From assembly GCA_963920705.1 (NCBI GenBank), contig OY987237.1, positions 12,120,601 through 12,184,600 on the forward strand: a DNA stretch of 64,000 bases, written 5' to 3'. This document shows, one piece after another, positions 10,259 to 24,744 of this stretch; the first letter of the stretch is position 1, and every line of letters begins with the position of its first letter. Under the pieces are notes generated by a model. That model was given only the letters and a program-made list of their open reading frames with translations. It was not told the origin of the DNA and did no database searches. This DNA comes from Odiellus spinosus (taxonomy: Eukaryota > Arthropoda > Arachnida > Opiliones > Phalangiidae). The translations under genes and the position numbers were made by a program.

Positions 10259-13200
10259 TAAAAACGACCGATCGATAGATACACCCCCTGTAAAAACGAC
10301 CGATCGATAAATACACCCCCTGTAAAAACGACCGATCGATAAATACACCCCCTGTAAAAACGACCGATCGATAAATACACCCCCTGTAAAAACGATCGAT
10401 CGATAAATACACCCCCTGTAAAAACGACCGATCGATAAATACACCCCCTGTAAAAACGACCGATCGATAAATAATACACCCCCTGCAAAAAAGACCGATC
10501 GATAGATACACCCCCAGCAATAACGACCGATCGATAGATACACCCCCTGTAAAAATGACCGATCGATAAATACACCCCCTGTAAAAACGACCGATCGATA
10601 AATACACCCCCTGTAAAAACGACCGATCGATAAATACACCCCCTGTAAAAACGACCGATCGATAAATACACCCCCTGTAAAAACGACCGATCGATAAATA
10701 CACCCCCTGTAAAAACGACCGATCGATAAATACACCCCCTGTAAAAACGAACGATCGATAAATACACCCCCTGTAAAAACGACCGATCGATAAATACACC
10801 CCCTGTAAAAACGACCGATCGATAAATACACCCCCTGTAAAAACGACCGATCGATAAATACACCCCCTGTAAAAACGACCGATCGATAAATACACCCCCT
10901 GTAAAAACGACCGATCGATAAATACACCCCCTGTAAAAACGACCGATCGATAAATACACCCCCTGTAAAAACGACCGATCGATAAATACACCCCCTGTAA
11001 AAACGACCGATCGATAAATACACCCCCTGTAAAAACGACCGATCGATAAATACACCCCCTGTAAAAACGAACGATCGATAAATACACCCCCTGTAAAAAC
11101 GACCGATCGATAAATACACCCCCTGTAAAAACGACCGATCGATAAATACACCCCCTGCAAAAACGACCGATCGATAGATACACCCCCAGCAAAAACGACC
11201 GATCGATAGATGCACCCCCTGAAAAAACGACCGATCGATAAATACACCCCCTGTAAAAACGACCGATCGATAAATACACCCCCTGTAAAAACGACCGATC
11301 GATAAATACACCCCCTGTAAAAACGACCGATCGATAAATACACCCCCTGTAAAAACGACCGATCGATAAACACACCCCCTGTAAAAACGACCGATCGATA
11401 AATACACCCCCTGTAAAAACGACCGATCGATAAATACACCCCTGTAAAAACGACCGATCGATAAATACACCCCCTGTAAAAACGACCGATCGATAAATAC
11501 ACCCCCTGTAAAAACGACCGATCGATAAATACACCCCCTGTAAAAACGACCGATCGATAGATACACCCCCTGTAAAAACGACCGATCGATAGATACACCC
11601 CTGTAAAAACGACCGATCGATAGATACACCCCCTGTAAAAACGACCGATAGATAGATACACCCCCTGTAAAAACGACCGATCGATAGATACACCCCCTGT
11701 AAAAACGACCGATCGATAGATACACCCCCTGTAAAACCGACCGATCGTTAGATACACCCCCTGTAAAAACGACCGATCGATAAATACACCCCCTGTAAAA
11801 ACGACCGATCGATAAATACACCCCCTGTAAAAACGACCGATCGATAAATACACCCCCTGTAAAAACGACCGATCGATAAATACACCCCCTGTAAAAACGA
11901 CCGATCGATAAATACACCCCCTGTAAAAACGACCGATCGATAAATACACCCTCTGTAAAAACGACCGATCGATAAATACACCCCCTGTAAAATCGACCGA
12001 TCAATAAATACACTCCCTGTAAAAACGACCGATCGATAAATACACCCCCTGTAAAAACGACCGATCGATAAATACACCCCCTGTAAAAACGACCGATCGA
12101 TAAATACACCCCCTGTAAAAACGACCGATCGATAAATACACCCCCTGTAAAAACGACCGATCGATAAATACACCCCCTGTAAAAACGATCGATCGATAAA
12201 TACACCCCCTGTAAAAACGACCGATCGATAAATACACCCCCTGTAAAAACGACCGATCGATAAATACACCCCCTGCAAAAAAGACCGATCGATAGATACA
12301 CCCCCAGCAATAACGACCGATCGATAGATACACCCCCTGTAAAAATGACCGATCGATAAATACACCCCCTGTAAAAACGACCGATCGATAAATACACCCC
12401 CTGTAAAAACGACCGATCGATAAATACACCCCCTGTAAAATCGACCGATCAATAAATACACTCCCTGTAAAAACGACCGATCGATAAATACACCCCCTGT
12501 AAAAACGACCGATCGATAAATACACCCCCTGTAAAAACGACCGATCGATAAATACACCCCCTGTAAAAACGACCGATCGATAAATACACCCCCTGTAAAA
12601 ACGACCGATCGATAAATACACCCCCTGTAAAAACGATCGATCGATAAATACACCCCCTGTAAAAACGACCGATCGATAAATACACCCCCTGTAAAAACGA
12701 CCGATCGATAAATACACCCCCTGCAAAAAAGACCGATCGATAGATACACCCCCAGCAATAACGACCGATCGATAGATACACCCCCTGTAAAAATGACCGA
12801 TCGATAAATACACCCCCTGTAAAAACGACCGATCGATAAATACACCCCCTGTAAAAACGACCGATCGATAAATACACCCCCTGTAAAAACGACCGATCGA
12901 TAAATACACCCCCTCTAAAAACGACCGATCGATAAATACACCCCCTGTAAAAACGACCGATCGATAAATACACCCCCTGTAAAAACGACCGATCGATAAA
13001 TACACCCCCTGTAAAAACGACCGATCGATAAATACACCCCCTGTAAAAACGACCGATCGATAAATACAACCCCTGTAAAAACGACCGATCGATAAATACA
13101 CCCCCTGTAAAAACGACCGATCGATAAATACACCCCCTGTAAAAACGACCGATCGATAAATACACCCCCTGTAAAAACGACCGATCGATAAATACACCCC

Positions 13201-16200
13201 CTGTAAAAACGACCGATCGATAGATACATCCCCTGTAAAAACGACCGATAGATAGATACACCCCCTGTAAAAACGACCGATCGATAAATACACCCCCTGT
13301 AAAAACGACCGATCGATAAAAACACCCCCTGTAAAAACGACCGATCGATAAATACACTCCCTGGAAAAACGACCGATCGATAGATACACCCCCAGCAAAA
13401 ACGACCGATCGATAGATACACCCCCTGTAAAAACGACCGATCGATAAATACACCCCCTGTAAAAACGACCGATCGATGAATACACCCCCTGTAAAAACGA
13501 CCGATCGATAAATACACCCCCTGTAAAAACGACCGATCGATAAATACACCCCCTGTAAAAACGACCGATCGATAAATACACCCCCTGTAAAAACGACCGA
13601 TCGATAAATACACCCCCTGTAAAAACGACCGATCGATAAATACACCCCCTGTAAAAACGACCGATCGATAAATACACCCCCTGTAAAAACGACCGATCGA
13701 TAAATACACCCCCTGTAAAAACGACCGATCGAAAAATACACCCCCTGTAAAAACGACCGATCGATAAATACACCCCCTGTAAAAACGACCGATCGATAAA
13801 TACACCCCCTGTAAAAACGACCGATCGATAAATACACCCCCTGCAAAAACGACCGATCGATAGATACACCCCCAGCAAAAACGACCGATCGATATATACA
13901 CCCCCTGTAAAAATGACCGATCGATAAATACACCCCCTGTAAAAACGACCGATCGATAAATACACCCCCTGTAAAAACGACCGATCGATAAATACACCCC
14001 CTGTAAAAACGACCGATCGTTAAATACACCCCCTGTAAAAACGACCGATCGATAAATACACCCCCTGTAAAAACGACCGATCGATAAATACACCCCCTGT
14101 AAAAACGACCGATCGATAAATACACCCCCTGCAAAAACGACCGATCGATAAATACACCCCCTGTAAAAACGACCGATCGATAAATACACCCCCTGTAAAA
14201 ACGACCGATCGATAAATACACCCCCTGTAAAAACGACCGATCGATAAATACACCCCCTGTAAAAACGACCGATCGATAAATACACCCCCTGTAAAAACGA
14301 CCGATCGATAGATACACCCCCTGTAAAAACGACCGATCGATAAATACACCCCCTGTAAAAACGACCGATCGATAAATACACCCCCTGTAAAAACGACCGA
14401 TCGATAAATACACCCCTGTAAAAACGACCGATCGATAAATACACCCCCTGTAAAAACGACCGATCGATAAATATACCCCCTGTAAAAACGACCGATCGAT
14501 AGATACACCCCCTGTAAAAACGACCGATCGATAAATACACCCCCTGTAAAAACGACCGATCGATAAATACACCCCCTGTAAAAACGACCGATCGATAAAT
14601 ACACCCCCTGTAAAAACGACCGATCGATAAATACACCCCCTGTAAAAACGACCGATCGATAAATACACCCCCTGTAAAAACGACCGATCGATAAATACAC
14701 CCCCTGTAAAAACGACCGATCGATAAATACACCCCCTGTAAAAACGACCGATCGATAAATACACCCCCTGTAAAAACGACCGATCGATAAATACACCCCC
14801 TGCAAAAACGACCGATCGATAGATACACCCCCAGCAAAAACGACCGATCGATAGATGCACCCCCTGAAAAAACGACCGATCGATAAATACACCCCCTGTA
14901 AAAACGACCGATCGATAAATACACCCCCTGTAAAAACGACCGATCGATAAATACACCCCCTGTAAAAACGACCGATCGATAAATACACCCCCTGTAAAAA
15001 CGACCGATCGATAAACACACCCCCTGTAAAAACGACCGATCGATAAATACACCCCCTGTAAAAACGACCGATCGATAAATACACCCCTGTAAAAACGACC
15101 GATCGATAAATACACCCCCTGTAAAAACGACCGATCGATAAATACACCCCCTGTAAAAACGACCGATCGATAAATACACCCCCTGTAAAAACGACCGATC
15201 GATAGATACACCCCCTGTAAAAACGACCGATCGATAGATACACCCCTGTAAAAACGACCGATCGATAGATACACCCCCTGTAAAAACGACCGATAGATAG
15301 ATACACCCCCTGTAAAAACGACCGATCGATAGATACACCCCCTGTAAAAACGACCGATCGATAGATACACCCCCTGTAAAACCGACCGATCGTTAGATAC
15401 ACCCCCTGTAAAAACGACCGATCGATAAATACACCCCCTGTAAAAACGACCGATCGATAAATACACCCCCTGTAAAAACGACCGATCGATAAATACACCC
15501 CCTGTAAAAACGACCGATCGATAAATACACCCCCTGTAAAAACGACCGATCGATAAATACACCCCCTGTAAAAACGATCGATCGATAAATACACCCCCTG
15601 TAAAAACGACCGATCGATAAATACACCCCCTGTAAAAACGACCGATCGATAAATACACCCCCTGCAAAAAAGACCGATCGATAAATACACCCCCTGTAAA
15701 ACCGACCGATCGTTAGATACACCCCTGTAAAAACGACCGATCGATAAATACACCCCCTGTAAAAACGACCGATCGATAAATACACCCCCTGTAAAAACGA
15801 CCGATCGATAAATACACCCCCTGTAAAAACGACCGATCGATAGATACACCCCCTGTAAAAACGACCGATCGATAGATACACCCCTGTAAAAACGACCGAT
15901 CGATAGATACACCCCCTGTAAAAACGACCGATAGATAGATACACCCCCTGTAAAAACGACCGATCGATAGATACACCCCCTGTAAAAACGACCGATCGAT
16001 AGATACACCCCCTGTAAAACCGACCGATCGTTAGATACACCCCCTGTAAAAACGACCGATCGATAAATACACCCCCTGTAAAAACGACCGATCGATAAAT
16101 ACACCCCCTGTAAAAACGACCGATCGATAAATACACCCCCTGTAAAAACGACCGATCGATAAATACACCCCCTGTAAAAACGACCGATCGATAAATACAC

Positions 16201-19200
16201 CCCCTGTAAAAACGATCGATCGATAAATACACCCCCTGTAAAAACGACCGATCGATAAATACACCCCCTGTAAAAACGACCGATCGATAAATACACTCCC
16301 TGCAAAAAAGACCGATCGATAGATACACCCCCAGCAATAACGACCGATCGATAGATACACCCCCTGTAAAAATGACCGATCGATAAATACACCCCCTGTA
16401 AAAACGACCGATCGATAAATACACCCCCTGTAAAAACGACCGATCGATAAATACACCCCCTGTAAAAACGACCGATCGATAAATACACCCCCTGTAAAAA
16501 CGACCGATCGATAAATACACCCCCTGTAAAAACGACCGATCGATAAATACACCCCCTGTAAAAACGAACGATCGATAAATACACCCCCTGTAAAAACGAC
16601 CGATCGATAAATACACCCCCTGTAAAAACGACCGATCGATAAATACACCCCCTGTAAAAACGACCGATCGATAAATACACCCCCTGTAAAAACGACCGAT
16701 CGATAAATACACCCCCTGTAAAAACGACCGATCGATAAATACACCCCCTGTAAAAACGACCGATCGATAAATACACCCCCTGTAAAAACGACCGATCGAT
16801 AAATACACCCCCTGTAAAAACGACCGATCGATAAATACACCCCCTGTAAAAACGACCGATCGATAAATACACCCCCTGTAAAAACGAACGATCGATAAAT
16901 ACACCCCCTGTAAAAACGACCGATCGATAAATACACCCCCTGTAAAAACGACCGATCGATAAATACACCCCCTGCAAAAACGACCGATCGATAGATACAC
17001 CCCCAGCAAAAACGACCGATCGATAGATGCACCCCCTGAAAAAACGACCGATCGATAAATACACCCCCTGTAAAAACGACCGATCGATAAATACACCCCC
17101 TGTAAAAACGACCGATCGATAAATACACCCCCTGTAAAAACGACCGATCGATAAATACACCCCCTGTAAAAACGACCGATCGATAAACACACCCCCTGTA
17201 AAAACGACCGATCGATAAATACACCCCCTGTAAAAACGACCGATCGATAAATACACCCCTGTAAAAACGACCGATCGATAAATACACCCCCTGTAAAAAC
17301 GACCGATCGATAAATACACCCCCTGTAAAAACGACCGATCGATAAATACACCCCCTGTAAAAACGACCGATCGATAGATACACCCCCTGTAAAAACGACC
17401 GATCGATAGATACACCCCTGTAAAAACGACCGATCGATAGATACACCCCCTGTAAAAACGACCGATAGATAGATACACCCCCTGTAAAAACGACCGATCG
17501 ATAGATACACCCCCTGTAAAAACGACCGATCGATAGATACACCCCCTGTAAAACCGACCGATCGTTAGATACACCCCCTGTAAAAACGACCGATCGATAA
17601 ATACACCCCCTGTAAAAACGACCGATCGATAAATACACCCCCTGTAAAAACGACCGATCGATAAATACACCCCCTGTAAAAACGACCGATCGATAAATAC
17701 ACCCCCTGTAAAAACGACCGATCGATAAATACACCCCCTGTAAAAACGACCGATCGATAAATACACCCTCTGTAAAAACGACCGATCGATAAATACACCC
17801 CCTGTAAAATCGACCGATCAATAAATACACTCCCTGTAAAAACGACCGATCGATAAATACACCCCCTGTAAAAACGACCGATCGATAAATACACCCCCTG
17901 TAAAAACGACCGATCGATAAATACACCCCCTGTAAAAACGACCGATCGATAAATACACCCCCTGTAAAAACGACCGATCGATAAATACACCCCCTGTAAA
18001 AACGATCGATCGATAAATACACCCCCTGTAAAAACGACCGATCGATAAATACACCCCCTGTAAAAACGACCGATCGATAAATACACCCCCTGCAAAAAAG
18101 ACCGATCGATAGATACACCCCCAGCAATAACGACCGATCGATAGATACACCCCCTGTAAAAATGACCGATCGATAAATACACCCCCTGTAAAAACGACCG
18201 ATCGATAAATACACCCCCTGTAAAAACGACCGATCGATAAATACACCCCCTGTAAAATCGACCGATCAATAAATACACTCCCTGTAAAAACGACCGATCG
18301 ATAAATACACCCCCTGTAAAAACGACCGATCGATAAATACACCCCCTGTAAAAACGACCGATCGATAAATACACCCCCTGTAAAAACGACCGATCGATAA
18401 ATACACCCCCTGTAAAAACGACCGATCGATAAATACACCCCCTGTAAAAACGATCGATCGATAAATACACCCCCTGTAAAAACGACCGATCGATAAATAC
18501 ACCCCCTGTAAAAACGACCGATCGATAAATACACCCCCTGCAAAAAAGACCGATCGATAGATACACCCCCAGCAATAACGACCGATCGATAGATACACCC
18601 CCTGTAAAAATGACCGATCGATAAATACACCCCCTGTAAAAACGACCGATCGATAAATACACCCCCTGTAAAAACGACCGATCGATAAATACACCCCCTG
18701 TAAAAACGACCGATCGATAAATACACCCCCTCTAAAAACGACCGATCGATAAATACACCCCCTGTAAAAACGACCGATCGATAAATACACCCCCTGTAAA
18801 AACGACCGATCGATAAATACACCCCCTGTAAAAACGACCGATCGATAAATACACCCCCTGTAAAAACGACCGATCGATAAATACAACCCCTGTAAAAACG
18901 ACCGATCGATAAATACACCCCCTGTAAAAACGACCGATCGATAAATACACCCCCTGTAAAAACGACCGATCGATAAATACACCCCCTGTAAAAACGACCG
19001 ATCGATAAATACACCCCCTGTAAAAACGACCGATCGATAGATACATCCCCTGTAAAAACGACCGATAGATAGATACACCCCCTGTAAAAACGACCGATCG
19101 ATAAATACACCCCCTGTAAAAACGACCGATCGATAAAAACACCCCCTGTAAAAACGACCGATCGATAAATACACTCCCTGGAAAAACGACCGATCGATAG

Positions 19201-22200
19201 ATACACCCCCAGCAAAAACGACCGATCGATAGATACACCCCCTGTAAAAACGACCGATCGATAAATACACCCCCTGTAAAAACGACCGATCGATGAATAC
19301 ACCCCCTGTAAAAACGACCGATCGATAAATACACCCCCTGTAAAAACGACCGATCGATAAATACACCCCCTGTAAAAACGACCGATCGATAAATACACCC
19401 CCTGTAAAAACGACCGATCGATAAATACACCCCCTGTAAAAACGACCGATCGATAAATACACCCCCTGTAAAAACGACCGATCGATAAATACACCCCCTG
19501 TAAAAACGACCGATCGATAAATACACCCCCTGTAAAAACGACCGATCGAAAAATACACCCCCTGTAAAAACGACCGATCGATAAATACACCCCCTGTAAA
19601 AACGACCGATCGATAAATACACCCCCTGTAAAAACGACCGATCGATAAATACACCCCCTGCAAAAACGACCGATCGATAGATACACCCCCAGCAAAAACG
19701 ACCGATCGATATATACACCCCCTGTAAAAATGACCGATCGATAAATACACCCCCTGTAAAAACGACCGATCGATAAATACACCCCCTGTAAAAACGACCG
19801 ATCGATAAATACACCCCCTGTAAAAACGACCGATCGTTAAATACACCCCCTGTAAAAACGACCGATCGATAAATACACCCCCTGTAAAAACGACCGATCG
19901 ATAAATACACCCCCTGTAAAAACGACCGATCGATAAATACACCCCCTGCAAAAACGACCGATCGATAAATACACCCCCTGTAAAAACGACCGATCGATAA
20001 ATACACCCCCTGTAAAAACGACCGATCGATAAATACACCCCCTGTAAAAACGACCGATCGATAAATACACCCCCTGTAAAAACGACCGATCGATAAATAC
20101 ACCCCCTGTAAAAACGACCGATCGATAGATACACCCCCTGTAAAAACGACCGATCGATAAATACACCCCCTGTAAAAACGACCGATCGATAAATACACCC
20201 CCTGTAAAAACGACCGATCGATAAATACACCCCTGTAAAAACGACCGATCGATAAATACACCCCCTGTAAAAACGACCGATCGATAAATATACCCCCTGT
20301 AAAAACGACCGATCGATAGATACACCCCCTGTAAAAACGACCGATCGATAAATACACCCCCTGTAAAAACGACCGATCGATAAATACACCCCCTGTAAAA
20401 ACGACCGATCGATAAATACACCCCCTGTAAAAACGACCGATCGATAAATACACCCCCTGTAAAAACGACCGATCGATAAATACACCCCCTGTAAAAACGA
20501 CCGATCGATAAATACACCCCCTGTAAAAACGACCGATCGATAAATACACCCCCTGTAAAAACGACCGATCGATAAATACACCCCCTGTAAAAACGACCGA
20601 TCGATAAATACACCCCCTGCAAAAACGACCGATCGATAGATACACCCCCAGCAAAAACGACCGATCGATAGATGCACCCCCTGAAAAAACGACCGATCGA
20701 TAAATACACCCCCTGTAAAAACGACCGATCGATAAATACACCCCCTGTAAAAACGACCGATCGATAAATACACCCCCTGTAAAAACGACCGATCGATAAA
20801 TACACCCCCTGTAAAAACGACCGATCGATAAACACACCCCCTGTAAAAACGACCGATCGATAAATACACCCCCTGTAAAAACGACCGATCGATAAATACA
20901 CCCCTGTAAAAACGACCGATCGATAAATACACCCCCTGTAAAAACGACCGATCGATAAATACACCCCCTGTAAAAACGACCGATCGATAAATACACCCCC
21001 TGTAAAAACGACCGATCGATAGATACACCCCCTGTAAAAACGACCGATCGATAGATACACCCCTGTAAAAACGACCGATCGATAGATACACCCCCTGTAA
21101 AAACGACCGATAGATAGATACACCCCCTGTAAAAACGACCGATCGATAGATACACCCCCTGTAAAAACGACCGATCGATAGATACACCCCCTGTAAAACC
21201 GACCGATCGTTAGATACACCCCCTGTAAAAACGACCGATCGATAAATACACCCCCTGTAAAAACGACCGATCGATAAATACACCCCCTGTAAAAACGACC
21301 GATCGATAAATACACCCCCTGTAAAAACGACCGATCGATAAATACACCCCCTGTAAAAACGACCGATCGATAAATACACCCCCTGTAAAAACGATCGATC
21401 GATAAATACACCCCCTGTAAAAACGACCGATCGATAAATACACCCCCTGTAAAAACGACCGATCGATAAATACACCCCCTGCAAAAAAGACCGATCGATA
21501 AATACACCCCCTGTAAAACCGACCGATCGTTAGATACACCCCTGTAAAAACGACCGATCGATAAATACACCCCCTGTAAAAACGACCGATCGATAAATAC
21601 ACCCCCTGTAAAAACGACCGATCGATAAATACACCCCCTGTAAAAACGACCGATCGATAGATACACCCCCTGTAAAAACGACCGATCGATAGATACACCC
21701 CTGTAAAAACGACCGATCGATAGATACACCCCCTGTAAAAACGACCGATAGATAGATACACCCCCTGTAAAAACGACCGATCGATAGATACACCCCCTGT
21801 AAAAACGACCGATCGATAGATACACCCCCTGTAAAACCGACCGATCGTTAGATACACCCCCTGTAAAAACGACCGATCGATAAATACACCCCCTGTAAAA
21901 ACGACCGATCGATAAATACACCCCCTGTAAAAACGACCGATCGATAAATACACCCCCTGTAAAAACGACCGATCGATAAATACACCCCCTGTAAAAACGA
22001 CCGATCGATAAATACACCCCCTGTAAAAACGATCGATCGATAAATACACCCCCTGTAAAAACGACCGATCGATAAATACACCCCCTGTAAAAACGACCGA
22101 TCGATAAATACACTCCCTGCAAAAAAGACCGATCGATAGATACACCCCCAGCAATAACGACCGATCGATAGATACACCCCCTGTAAAAATGACCGATCGA

Positions 22201-22380
22201 TAAATACACCCCCTGTAAAAACGACCGATCGATAAATACACCCCCTGTAAAAACGACCGATCGATAAATACACCCCCTGTAAAAACGACCGATCGATAAA
22301 TACACCCCCTGTAAAAACGACCGATCGATAAATACACCCCCTGTAAAAACGACCGATCGATAAATACACCCCCTGTAAAA
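10259..22380 (-). repeat. 5.8-kb higher-order repeat, two full copies and part of a third
   Basis: The marker GCAAAAAAGACC followed by CCCCCAGCAATAACG occurs at 10485, 16302 and 22119, exactly 5,817 bp apart. The markers at 12001 and 17818, 12449 and 18266, 12915 and 18732, and 15713 and 21530 share the same offset. Copy 1 has a 3-base insertion near 10471 relative to the others. Copy 3 fades near 22.38 kb, where the variant AACGAACGATCG of copies 1 and 2 is absent. The near-identity of several kilobases implies very recent duplication or an assembly effect. Confidence 0.9.
11950..12845 (-). repeat. 448-bp (14-unit) tandem duplication nested in the higher-order repeat
   Basis: The marker CTGCAAAAAAGACC recurs 448 bp apart (GC at 12275 and 12723), with the neighbouring GCAATAACG and AAAATGACCG variants in the same order. 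448 is exactly 14 monomers. The same pair is present in the second 5.8-kb copy around 17770-18662, so the 448-bp event preceded the 5.8-kb one. Confidence 0.88.
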
Positions 22381-24744
22381 ACGACCGATCGATAAATACA
22401 CCCCCTGTAAAAACGACCGATCGATAAATACACCCCCTGTAAAAACGACCGATCGATAAATACACCCCCTGTAAGAACGACCGATCGATAAATACACCCC
22501 CTGTAAAAACGACCGATCGATAAATACACCCCCTGTAAAAACGACCGATCGATAAATACACCCCCTGTAAAAACGACCGATCGATAAATACACCCCCTGT
22601 AAAAACGACCGATCGATAAATACACCCCCTGCAAAAACGACCGATCGATAGATACACCCCCAGCAAAAACGACCGATCGATAGATACACCCCCTGTAAAA
22701 ACGACCGATCGATAAATACACCCCCTGTAAAAACGACCGATCGATGAATACACCCCCTGTAAAAACGACCGATCGATAAATACACCCCCTGTAAAAACGA
22801 CCGATCGATAAATACACCCCCTGTAAAAACGACCGATCGATAAATACACCCCCTGTAAAAACGACCGATCGATAAATACACCCCCTGTAAAAACGACCGA
22901 TCGATAAATACACCCCCTGTAAAAACGACCGTTCGATAAATACACCCCCTGTAAAAACGACCGATCGATAAATACACCCCCTGTAAAAACGACCGATCGA
23001 TAAATACACCCCCTGTAAAAACGACCGATCGATAAATACACCCCCTGCAAAAACGACCGATCGATAAATACACCCCCTGTAAAAACGACCGATCGATAAA
23101 TACACCCCCTGTAAAAACGACAGATCGATAAATACACCCCCTGTAAAAACGACCGATCGATAAATACACCCCCTGTAAAAACGACCGATCGATAGATACA
23201 CCCCCTGTAAAAACGACCGATCGATAAATACACCCCCTGTAAAAACGACCGATCGATAAATACACCCCTGTAAAAACGACCGATCGATAAATACACCCCC
23301 TGTAAAAACGACCGATCGATAAATACACCCCCTGTAAAAACGACCGATCGATAAATACACCCCCTGTAAAAACGACCGAATTATAAATACACCCCCTGTA
23401 AAAACGACCGATCGATAAATACACCCCCTGTAAAAACGACCGATCGATAAATACACCCCCTGTAAAAACGACCGATCGATAAATACACCCCCTGTAAAAA
23501 CGACCGATCGATAAATACACCCCCTGCAAAAACGACCGATCGATAGATACACCCCCAGCAAAAACGACCGATCGATAAATACACCCCCTGTAAAAACGAC
23601 CGATCGATGAATACACCCCCTGTAAAAACGACCGATCGATAAATACACCCCCTGTAAAAACGACCGATCGATAAATACACCCCCTGTAAAAACGACCGAT
23701 CGATAAATACACCCCCTGTAAAAACGACCGATCGATAAATACACCCCCTGTAAAAACGACCGATCGATAAATACACCCCCTGTAAAAACGACCGATCGAT
23801 AAATACACCCCCTGTAAAAACGACCGATCGATAAATACACCCCCTGTAAAAACGACCGATCGATAAATACACCCCCTGTAAAAACGACCGATCGATAAAT
23901 ACACCCCCTGTAAAAACGACCGATCGATAGATACACCCCCTGTAAAAACGACCGATCGATAAATACACCCCCTGTAAAAACGACCGATCGATAAATACAC
24001 CCCCTGTAAAAACGACCGATCGATAAATACACCCCCTGTAAAAACGACCGATCGATAAATACACCCCCTGTAAAAACGACCGATCGATAAATACACCCCC
24101 TGTAAAAACGACCGATCGATAAATACACCCCTGTAAAAACGACCGATCGATAAATACACCCCCTGTAAAAACGACCGATCGATAAATACACCCCCTGTAA
24201 AAACGACCGATCGATAAATACACCCCCTGTAAAAACGACCGATCGATAGATACACCCCCTGTAAAAACGACCGATCGATAAATACACCCCCTGTAAAAAC
24301 GACCGATCGATAAATACACCCCCTGTAAAAACGACCGATCGATAAATACACCCCCTGTAAAAACGACCGATCGATAAATACACCCCCTGTAAAAACGACC
24401 GATCGATAAATACACCCCCTGTAAAAACGACCGATCGATAAATACACCCCTGTAAAAACGACCGATCGATAAATACACCCCCTGTAAAAACGACCGATCG
24501 ATAAATACACCCCCTGTAAAAACGACCGATCGATAAATACACCCCCTGTAAAAACGACCGATCGATAGATACACCCCCTGTAAAAACGACCGATCGATAG
24601 ATACACCCCTGTAAAAACGACCGATCGATAGATACACCCCCTGTAAAAACGACCGATAGATAGATACACCCCCTGTAAAAACGACCGATCGATAGATACA
24701 CCCCCTGTAAAAACGACCGATCGATAGATACACCCCCTGTAAAA

